From Lolium rigidum (taxonomy: Eukaryota; Streptophyta; Magnoliopsida; Poales; Poaceae), in contig NC_061508.1 in NCBI RefSeq assembly GCF_022539505.1, positions 30,932,256-30,996,255 on the forward strand: a stretch of 64,000 bases of DNA, written 5' to 3'. A program made the translations under genes and the position numbers. The notes under the pieces were generated by a model. The model was not told the origin of the DNA. It worked only from the letters and a program-made list of their open reading frames with translations, and made no database searches. Shown here one piece after another: positions 54,991 to 64,000 of this stretch; position 1 is the stretch's first letter, and each line of letters begins with the position of its first letter.

Positions 54991-57577
54991 AATTACTGAG
55001 CCCATCTTAATGGCTATAAAGAAAGCACTTCTTGGGAGATAACCCATGTCTTTATTTTGCTACTGTTTTGTTGTGTCTTGGAAGTTGTTACTACTGTAGC
55101 AACCTCTCCTTATCTTTATTTTATTTCATTGTTGTGCCAAGTAAAGTCTTTGATAGTAGGGTTGATACTAGATTTGGATTACTGCGCGAGAAACAGATTA
55201 CTGTCCGTCACGAATTTGGGCGGGGTTCTCTGTAGGTAACTCAGAAAAATCTGCCAATTTACGTGCGTGATCCTCAGATATGTACGCAACTTTCATTCAA
55301 TTTGAGCATTTTCATCTGAGCAAGTCCAGTGCCTCTAAAAAATTCGTCTTTACGGACTGTTTTGTTTTGACAGATTCTGCCTTTTATTTCACATTGCCTT
55401 TTTTGCTGTGTTGAATGGATTTCTTTGTTCCATTGACTTCCAGTAGCTTTGGGCAATGTCCAGAAGTGTTAAGAATGATTGTGTCACCTCTGAACATGTG
55501 AAATTTTGATTATGCACTAACCCTCTAATGAGTTTGTTTCGAGTTTGGTGTGGAGGAAGTTTTCAAGGGTCAAGAGAGGAGGATGATATACTATGATCAA
55601 GAAGAGTGAAAAGTCTAAGCTTGGGGATGCCCCCGTGGTTCATCCCTGCATATTTCAAGAAGACCCAAGCATCTAAGCTTGGGGATGCCCAAGGCATCCC
55701 CTTCTTCATCAACAATTTATCAAGTTTCTTCTCCTGAAACTATATTTTTATTCGGTCACATCTTATGTACTTTACTTGGAGCGTCTGTTTGTTTTTATTT
55801 TGTTTGAATAAATTCATGCTTGTGTGGGAGAGAGACACGCTCCGCTGTTGCGTATGAACACATGTGTTCTTAGCTTTACTCTTAATGTTCATGGCGAAGG
55901 TTGAAGCTGCTTCGTTCATTGTTATATGGTTGGAAACGGAAAATGCTGCATGTGGTAATAGGTATAATGTCTTGAATAATTTGATACTTGGCAATTGTTG
56001 TGCTCATATAGATCATGTTTAAGCTCTTGCATCATGTACTTTGTACCCATTAATGAAGAACTACATAGAGCTTGTTAAAATTTGGTTTGCATGATTGGTC
56101 TCTCTAAGTCTAGATATTTTCTCGGTTAAGGTGTTTGAACAACAAGGAAGACGATGTAAAGTCTTATAATGCTTACAATATGTTCATATGTGAGTCTTGC
56201 TGCACCGTTTTATACTTGAGTTTGCTTCAAACAACCTTGCTAGCCTAGCCTTGTATTGAGAGGGAATTCTTCTCGTGCATTCAAATCCTTGAGCCAAAAA
56301 ATATGCCATTTGTGTCCACCATACCTACCTACTACATGGTATTTCTCTGCCATTCCAAAGTACATTACTTGAGTGCTACCTTTAAAATTCTATTCTTTGC
56401 CTTTACAATACATAGCTCATGGGAAAATAGCCTTAAAAACTATTGTGGTATTGAATATGTTGCTATGTATCTTATTTCTTATAAGTTGCTTGTTGAGCGG
56501 TAACCATGTTTCTGGGGACACCATCAACTTTTACACCTTTGTTGGATATCATGTGAGTTGCTATGCATGTTCGTCTTGTCTGAAGTAAGGGCGATTTTCA
56601 TGATCAAATGGTTTGAGTATGCATATTGTTAGAGAAGAACATTGGGCCGCTAACTAAAGCCATGAATCATGGTGGAAGTTTCAGTTTGGACGCAAATCCT
56701 CAATCTCTTATGAGAATATTATCTGTTGTTAAATGCTTATGCATTAAAGAGGTGTCCATTATCTCGTTGTCTATGTTGTCCCGGTATGGATGTCTAAGTT
56801 GAGAATAATCAAAAGCGAGAAATCCAATGCGAACTTTCTCCTTAGACCTTTGTACGGGCGGCATAGAGGTACCCCTTTGTGACACTTGGTTGAAACATAT
56901 GTTATGCAATGATAATCCGTGTTAATCCAAGCTAATTAGGACAAGGTGCGAGCACTATTGGTAATCTATGCATGAGGCTTGCAACTTATATGATGTCTTA
57001 TACATAACGCATATGCTTTATTACTACCGTTGACAAAATTGTTTCTATGTTTTCAAAATGAAAAGCTCTAGCACAAAAATAGTAATCCATGCTTCCCTCT
57101 GCGAAGGGCCATTCTTTTACTTTATGTTGAGTCAGTTTACCTACTTCTTTCTATCTTAGAAGCAAACACTTGTGTGAACTGTGTGCATTGATTCTTACAT
57201 GTTTACTTATTGCACTTGTTATATTACTTTATGTTGACAATTATCCATGAGATATACATGTTACAAGTTGAAAGCAATTGCTGAAACTTAATCATCCTTT
57301 GTGTTGCTTCGAAACCTTCTACTTTGAATCTATTGCTTTATGAGTTAACTCTTATGCAAGACTTATTGATGCTTGTCTTGAAAGTACTATTCATGAAAAG
57401 TCTTTGCTATATGATTCAGTTGTTTAGTCATTGTCTTTACCATTGCCTTGAGTCACTTCATTCATCTCATATGATTTACAATAGTATGATCAAGATTATG
57501 ATAGCATGTCACTTAAGAAATTATCTTTGTTATCGTTTACCTACTCGAGGGCGAGTAGGAACTAAGCTTGGGGATGT
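54991..57577 (+). other. Non-coding 3' internal region of element B
   Basis: Related to 9290-10901 of element A. The motif taagcttggggatgcc occurs at 55616 and 55674, and a variant precedes the 3' LTR (57563-57576). 56454-57364 has no counterpart in A. Confidence 0.75.
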
Positions 57578-59084
57578 TGATACGTCTCCAACGTATCGAT
57601 AATTTCTTATGTTCCATGTTTGTTTTATGATAATACCTACATGTTTTATACACACTTTATGTCATATTTATGCATTTTCTGGAACTAACCTATTGACGAG
57701 ATGCCGAAGGGCCAGTTGTTGTTTTCTGCTGTTTTTGGTTTCAGAAATCCTACAAAGGAAATATTCTCGGAATCGAACGAAATCAACGCCCAACATCTTA
57801 TTTTTCCCGGAACCTTCCAGAAAGTCAAAGGGGAGCCCTGGGGGCCCCACACGTGTGGGCGGCGCGGCCCAGGGGGGGCGCGCCCCCTGGTGTGTGGAGC
57901 CCCCGTAACCCTTCCGACTCCGCCTCTTCGCCTATTTAAAGCTCCCTGACCTAAAACATCGAGACGAAAAAGCCACGGTACGAGAAACCTTCCAGAGCCG
58001 CCGCCATCGCAAAGCCAAGATCTGGGGGACAGGAGTCTCTGTTCCGGCACGCCGCCGGGACGGGGAAGTGCCCCCGGAAGGCATATCCATCGACACCACC
58101 GCCATCTTCATCACCGCTGCTGTCTCCCATGATGAGGAGGGAGTAGTTCTCCCTCGAGGCTAAGGGTTGTACCGGTAGCTATGTGGTTAATCTCTCTCCT
58201 ATGTACTTCAATACAATGATCTCATGAGCTGCCTTACATGATTGAGATTCATATGAGTTTTGTATCACTATTCATCTATGTGTTACTCTAGTGATGTTAT
58301 TAAAGTACTCTATTCCTCCTTCATGATGTAATGGTGACAGTGTGTGCATCATGTAGTTCTTGGCGTAGGTTATGATTGTAATCTCTTGTAGATTATGGAG
58401 TTAACTATTACTATGATAGTATTGATGTGATCTATTCCCCCTTTCATAGTGTGATGGTGATAGTGTGCATGCTATCTAAGTACTCGGTATAATTGCAATG
58501 ATCTATTATGCACTCTAAGGTTATTTAAATATGAACATCGAATGTTGTGGAGCTTGTTAACTCCGGCATTGAGGTGCTCTTGTAGCCCTACACAATGAAT
58601 GGTCTTTGTCATCCAACAAGAGAGTGTAGAGAAAGTAGTATTTGTTTATTCAGTTATGTGATCAATGTTGAGAGTGTCCACTAGTGAAAGTATGATCCCT
58701 CGGCCTTGTTTCCGAATAAGTTACACCATAGAGAATTGCTTCCCACGCCAGCAAGCTATTTTCTGGCACCACTTGTTTACTGTTTTACTGCATCTTTACT
58801 TCCTGCAATATTACCACCATATATATCACTTGCATTTTACTATCTCTTCGCCGAACTAGTGCACATATACATCTGACAAGTGTATTGGGTGTGTTGGGGA
58901 CACAAGAGACTTCTTGTATTGTGATTGCAGGGTTGCTTGAGAGGAATATCTTTGACCTCTTCTTCCTCCCTGAGTTCGATAAACCTTGGGTGATCCACTG
59001 AAGGGAAACTTGCTGCTGTTCTACAAACCTCTGCTCTTGGAGGCCCAACACTGTCTACAAGAATAGAAGCACACGTAGACATCA
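57578..59084 (+). repeat. 3' LTR of element B
   Basis: 1507 bp, same ends as the 5' LTR, followed directly by ggcgc. Confidence 0.95.
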
Positions 59085-59829
59085 GGCGCCTACACGCACC
59101 TTTGTCGCGTGCCTTCCCCCTGCATCTCCTGGCGACCACCGGCGTTCCCGCACTCTCCCTCGACCTCGCTCTCCCTTTTCCCCTGCAGAATCGACCCGTT
59201 CTCACAACTTTTGTCTGCATGTCGCGAGAAGCACCGAGCAGGACGGGGCGATCTTGATCTCCACCATCTGGTGTCGTTCGCAGGTAAGGTTAATCCCCTT
59301 CTATGCCTGCATTTATGTGATTGTTCTATTTTTAAGAATTTTCATTTTGTGCGACCTATCCTTAGAACTTGTTGTAATATTGCGTACAAGACTGTAACAT
59401 GTGGTGAACCTTTTGGATTATGCAAGGCACTTGTTATTGTGTTGTTGCTATCATATTTTGAAGAATAGTATTGCTCCTATGAATTTATATTCACTCCATT
59501 TCCATGTTTTTTTAAAGCTAAAAGATGATGTCACAATTGTTTGCCTTTTATTAATTTTTATGTCATATAATCATTCTATATTCAAATCTTACACAGAATA
59601 TTGTTTGCAAACATGTATTATGGTCATACTCTCATACAGATGCAATACATCACTTTAACCATCCAAACAGGTTTTGGCATTCAACTAGGGTTTTAATTCT
59701 ACACACCAAATATCTAAACGTCCAAACAAAGATATTGGTATCGATCTCAATGTGAATATCTCAGGATATTTATATTACACTCAATGCAATGCCAAGCCTA
59801 CCAAATACAAACATCGAAACAGAGTCTTA

Positions 59830-60631
59830 TAGAATATGGGTTATTATTTTCTAGGTTTAATTTTTTTAAATTGTATTGCCCCTAATATTTTTGTGTGTCG
59901 TGCTTAACTGATAAGATTGTTGTTTCGGAACTTTTGGTGCACATTGAACTTTTCAGCTGCTAAGAGCAATGAATCCATTCCTAAGAGCAATGAATCCATT
60001 CCTACGAAAGGGTAAAAAAAATTCATTCCTACGATGGTAGTTTGACCTTGTTTAATCAGACTTATGATGTATATCAGTTCAAATGTGCTGCTGAATTTGT
60101 TCATTGTCATATTCATCATATATCACAAAATTTCCATACAAATGTAATAGCATGGAACATATCTACACAATGAAATTCAACCTAAATTCTGCTAAAAACT
60201 AGTGCATCTCATTGCACACAAAATCTCAATGCGTTAGTGCATACACATTGAGCATCAATACTATCACTATGTCAAGAAATTGAATCTTGACAACAAAAAT
60301 ATACATGGCATACACGCTAAAGAGTCGAAAGATTAGAGGTTGGGTCGTGGTTTGAGGTTTCCGTAGGTGGAGAGGTCGACGGTGATGACAACATTCAACG
60401 AGGTGAATTGTCTGAAGGACGAGTTGGAGCTCGAGCGTGAGGTGGATTTTTTTTGGCTTGAGTGGAGCCCATCATCGATTTCCGAGCCACAAATTGGTGT
60501 GCTAGCTGAGAGGTAGAGTGTGCTGGGTGGTGGGGAAACGAGGGGTTGTGTGAGTGACGGCAGGCTAGCAAGGATGGCGACAAGAAGGGAGGGAGGGCGA
60601 GTGGCGATGGAGACCCTAGTGGTCGGGAGAG
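59830..60631. other. Unrecognised DNA right of the PIF-like element
   Basis: AT-rich to 60300, then a GC-richer stretch (60330-60631) with chance minus-strand ORFs lacking a domain. It may belong to the LTR element that starts at 60632. Confidence 0.35.
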
Positions 60632-61056
60632 TGTGGTGACCCAGCATACCACTGCATGGTGTACTATGCAAGTCGTTGACATAACACCAATGAAACATCG
60701 TTCCACTAGTATTACATCCCTTAGAGTGGTACAACAAAAACATTTGCGGGTACAAGGCATGTCTATAGAATTACAACACCAACTCTTTACAGAAGATCAA
60801 CACAGCCTCCTACTTTATAATGAGGTAAAACTGCAAATAAACTCCAGAAGAACAACTTGTAGTCTAACTTATCACGAACTCTATTTATAGAGGATTTGAC
60901 TACTTATACAGGCTATGACTGGATTCTAGCTAATTAGGAGCTAGAATTAGGGAGCTAGTTCCCTTTTAGTGCTAATCTAGTTTTTTTTCAAGGTGGATGT
61001 GGTGTTGACTCCTTTGGGAGGATCCTATCTCTGGAAGTAGTTGTTGACTCCTCAGT
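60632..61056. mobile_element. LTR fragment (gypsy-like start)
   Basis: Begins tgtggtgacccagcatacca, a typical start of Triticeae gypsy LTRs, and is cut at 61057 by the start of another LTR. No second copy in the window. Confidence 0.45.
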
Positions 61057-61766
61057 TGATACGTCCAAAACATATCTACTTTCCCGAACACTTTTGTTGT
61101 TGTTTGCCCTCTATCTTGTGTGTTTTGAATACAACTAACGTCGACTAACGTTGTTTTCAGCAGAATTGCTCTGGTGTCTCGTTTTTGTGTAGAAATCTAA
61201 CTTTCAGGAAAATTCCCAGAAAATATAGAAAACCCAATATTTCACCTGAAGACTCCCGGAGCCAGAAGACGAGGCGGAGGGGGGCCACAAGGGGCCCACA
61301 CCCACCCTTTGCGCGGGCCAGACCTTGGCCGCGCCAAGGGGTGGTCTGGCACCTAGGCCACCCCTTCGACCTCTCCTTCGCACTATAAGATGCCCCTGGA
61401 CCTAAAAGCCGAGGGGGGTTTGATGTTTTTCCAGAAAGAGTTCCACTGCTCCGCCGCCACCAGAAACCCCAATCCGGGGATCATAAGTTCCGTTCTGGCA
61501 CCCTGCCGGGACGGGGATTTGGAGGAGATCATCGCCATCACCATCACCATCACCGACGCCTCTCCATCAACCATCCATGATTCCCCCATCCATGTGTGAG
61601 TAATTCCCCGTTGTATGTTGTAGGGGATGGTAGGGATTGGATGAGATTGGTCATGTAATAGCTATAAGATTGTTATGGGCATAGTGCCTAGTATCCGTTG
61701 TTAGTATTTTTACATTGTTGCAACTTGCTATGCGTAGTGCTTGTCACTTTGGGCCCGAGTGACATG
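61057..61766 (+). mobile_element. LTR fragment of the TGATACGT type
   Basis: Starts tgatacgtccaaaacatatc, with layout like the LTRs of A and B: a GC-rich middle (61260-61600; ccctgccgggacggg, caccatcaccatcacc) and gtgagtaattcc near 61597. It is interrupted at 61767 by the Angela-type LTR, so only its 5' part is present. Confidence 0.65.
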
Positions 61767-63837
61767 TGTTGGAGATATGCCCAAGAGGCACTAATAAAAT
61801 GGTTATTATAATATATCTTTATGTTTATGATAACGTTTGCATACCATTCTATAATTGTATTAATCGAAACATTGATACATGTGTGTTATGTAAACAACAA
61901 GGAGTCCCTAGTAAGCCTCTTGTATAACTAGCTTGTTGATTAATAGATGATCATAGTTTCATGATCATGAACATTGTATGTTATTAATAACAAGGTTATG
62001 TCATTATGTGAATGATGTAATGGACACACCCAATTAAGCGTAGCATAAAGATCACGTCATTAAGTTTATTTGCTCTAAGCTTTCGATACATAGTTCCTAG
62101 TCCTTTCGACCATGAGATCATATAAATCACTTATGCCGGAAGGGTACTTTGATTACATAAAACGTCACTGCGTAAATGGGTGGTTATAAAGGTGGGATTA
62201 GGTATTCGGAAAGTATGAGTTGAGGCATATGGATCAACAGTGGGATTTGTCCATCCCGATGATGGATAGATATACTCTGGGCCCTCTCGGTGGAATGTCG
62301 TCTAATTAGCTTGCAAGCATATGAATGGTTCATAAGAGATGACATATCACGGTACGAGTAAAGAGTACTTGTCAGGAGACGAGGTTGAACGAGGTATAGA
62401 GATACCGATGATCAAACCTCGGACAAGTAAAATATCGCGTGACAAAGGGAATCGGTATCGTATGTGAATGGTTCAATCGATCACTAAGTCATCGTTGAAT
62501 ATGTGGGAGCCATTATGGATCTCCAGATCCCGCTATTGGTTATTGGTCGGAGAGAAGTCTCAACCATGTCTGCATAGTTCGCGAACCGTAGGGTGACACA
62601 CTTAAGGTTTGATGTCGTTTAAGTAGATATGGAATATGGAATGGAGTTCGAAGTTTTATTCGGAGTCTCGGATGGGATCCAGGACATCACGAGGAGGTCC
62701 GAAATGGTCCGGAGAATAAGATTCATATATAGGAAGTCGCTTTCCAAGTTTGGAAAATGATCCGGTGAATTTATGGAAGGTGGTTTCTAGAATTATCCGG
62801 AATAAATCACTATGGAAGGTGGAGTCCCGGTTAGACTCCACCAACCCTAACTTGCCCACCAAGTGGGAGGGTGGAGTCCATGGTGGACTCCACCTCCTTG
62901 GCCGGCCAAGCAAGGAGGGAAAGGGGAGAGTCCCAACCCAAATAGGTTTCGTCCATATGACAGTTTTTGAATTGGGGTCTTATTCGAAGACTTGGGCAAC
63001 CCTAGATGTGTTCCACCTATATATACATGAGGAGAGGGAGGGGGCCGGCCACTCCAAGCCATGAGTTGGCCGCACCACCCTTGCCCCCTTGTGGCCGGCG
63101 CCCATAGCCCCCTCTCCCCAAAACCTAGCCTCTCCTCCTCCACATAATACTCCCGCAGCGCATAGGCGAAGCCCTGCCGGAGTTCTCCACCACCACCGCC
63201 ACCACGCCGTCGTGCTGCTGGGATTCCGAGGAGGATCTACTACTTCCGCTGCCCGCTGGAACGGGGAGGAGGATGTCGTCTTCATCAACACCGAACGTGT
63301 GACCGAGTACGGAGGTGCTGCCCGATTGTGGCACCGTCAAGATCTTCTACGCGCTTTTGCAAGCGGCAAGTGATCGACTACATCCACCACGAGATCTAAT
63401 CTTGTTAGGCTTTGGAAATCTTTGAGGGTTAGTCTCATGATCTTCTCGTTGCTACCGTCTACTAGATTAGATCTTGGCTTGTGTTTTCGTTCTTGCGGTA
63501 GAATTTTTTTTTGTTTTCTATGCTACGAATCCCATCAACATGATCTCAGATCTGAACATGTTATTGAATCATGAGGATAATTATTGTTTTTGATCATATG
63601 TGCAAGTTGTATACACATATTGTTGTCCGGAACCCGAGGCCCCAAAGTGACCAAGAATTGGGATAACCGGAGGGGGTGGCTATGATGTGAGGATCACGTG
63701 TGTTCACGGAGTGTTAATGTTTTGTTCCGGTACTCTATTAAAAAGAGTACCTTAATTACCAGTAGTTTCCCTAGAGGCCCCGTTGCAAATGTTTTGCTCT
63801 GGTACTCTAAGGAGTACCTTAATTACCAGTAGATGGC
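61767..63837 (+). mobile_element. Angela/BARE-type copia element, 5' part
   Basis: The LTR runs from tgttggagatatgcccaaga (61767) to cgaatcccatca (63537), 1771 bp, the size and sequence style of Triticeae Angela/BARE LTRs. A decayed initiator-Met-type primer site follows near 63541-63552 (tgatctcagatc against tggtatcagagc). Then comes leader sequence (ggtactctattaaaaagagt, taattaccagtag) until another LTR cuts it at 63838. No coding part is in the window. Confidence 0.8.
63715..63832. repeat. Imperfect tandem duplication in Angela leader
   Basis: aatgttttg...ggtactct...gagtaccttaattaccagtag occurs at 63716-63765 and 63788-63832, about 70 bp apart, the second copy shorter. Confidence 0.75.
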
Positions 63838-64000
63838 TGATACGTTGCAAATGTATCTATATTTTTTGATGCTCCATGCTTGTTTTACACTAATTGCTAT
63901 ATGTTTTGTTTACACTTCGTGGCACTTTTATGCATTTTCTGGAACTAACCTTTTGACAAGATGCCACAGTGCCATCTCCCTGTTTTCTGTTGTTTTGTAT
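63838..64000 (+). mobile_element. Partial LTR of the TGATACGT type, runs off window
   Basis: Starts tgatacgttgcaaatgtatc and keeps the block gcattttctggaactaacct shared with the LTRs of A and B. Cut by the window end. Confidence 0.75.

Larger units (their letters stand above)
52564..59084 (+). mobile_element. LTR element B (non-autonomous, unknown ORF)
   Basis: 6521 bp; LTRs 52564-54072 and 57578-59084; target duplication ggcgc (52559-52563, 59085-59089). Primer site tggcgccgttgccgggga (54083-54100) is a perfect complement of tRNA-Asp. LTRs differ at about 27 places by eye (under 2 %), so it is younger than element A. The interior has an acidic ORF (54241-54756) and a hydrophobic ORF in the same frame (54775-54990), then about 2.6 kb of non-coding DNA related to that of element A. 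No gag, protease, RT or integrase. It must be mobilised in trans, perhaps by the same helper as A. Confidence 0.94.
52281..59826. mobile_element. PIF/Harbinger-like element split by LTR element B
   Basis: The left end ggctgtgtttggatgtttg (52281-52299) and the complement of the right end, gactctgtttcgatgtttg (59808-59826), match at 16 of 19; the subterminal ggcttggcattg is also shared. TTA flanks both sides (52278-52280, 59827-59829). Without element B it is about 1.0 kb. The interior after the split (59090-59290) is GC-rich and contains a donor-like cgcag|gtaaggt. No transposase domain is visible. Confidence 0.7.

Noticed and set aside
60333..60760. Minus-strand ORFs of 120-140 codons
   Set aside because: Simple Ser/Pro-rich translations across an LTR start, with no recognisable domain.
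1..64000. CRISPR arrays, operons, rRNA genes, viral or bacterial systems
   Set aside because: None seen; direct repeats here are LTRs, target duplications or minisatellites, and genes have plant introns.

Overview
The window is a piece of a large, repeat-rich grass genome, almost certainly a Triticeae species (wheat, Aegilops or barley group). The reasons are a BARE/Angela-type copia LTR, several LTRs of the TGATACGT type with a tRNA-Asp primer site, Stowaway and PIF/Harbinger MITEs, grass LINE proteins, and GC-rich intron-containing genes of grass type. It is nuclear plant DNA: I see no operons, CRISPR arrays, rRNA or tRNA genes. Family names come from recognition by eye, not from a search.

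Four host genes are supported, all on the minus strand. From right to left they are a UBP23-like ubiquitin-specific protease (44023-50358, 11 coding exons, 933 aa), a POLAR-like cell-polarity protein (31999-33525, 3 exons, 433 aa), a 94-aa one-helix membrane protein of unknown function (27866-28321, 2 coding exons plus a 5' leader exon), and a UNE12-like bHLH transcription factor (17867-20383, 7 exons, 399 aa). Every splice junction I give has GT/AG ends and keeps the frame. They are unrelated housekeeping or developmental genes, not a pathway cluster.

The rest is mobile DNA, much of it nested. 1-1740: a copia RNase H and 3' LTR relic, broken by a short retro-insertion (298-403) and by an antisense 5'-truncated LINE (551-1223). 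1772-16929: a full-length LINE of about 7.9 kb with a 15-bp target duplication, split by a gypsy-like LTR element A (5280-12496, target duplication ccaac) and by a 100-N assembly gap. 20.5-44 kb: gene space with MITEs, LINE relics, a complete 342-bp TRIM (36273-36614) and a very young 2.6-kb non-autonomous LTR element C (40591-43179, LTRs identical over 179 bp). 52281-59826: a PIF/Harbinger-like element split by LTR element B (52564-59084, target duplication ggcgc). 60.6-64 kb: a stack of LTR fragments, including an Angela-type copia element cut by another LTR that runs off the window.

The best candidates for something under-described are: element C, with its GC-rich, non-gag/pol cargo and an in-register 42-bp repeat; the TRIM, which carries a Pol III B-box-like motif in a hairpin beside its primer site; and elements A and B, which share LTR starts and the 3' non-coding part but carry different ORFs (gag-protease in A, an acidic ORF followed in frame by a hydrophobic ORF in B).
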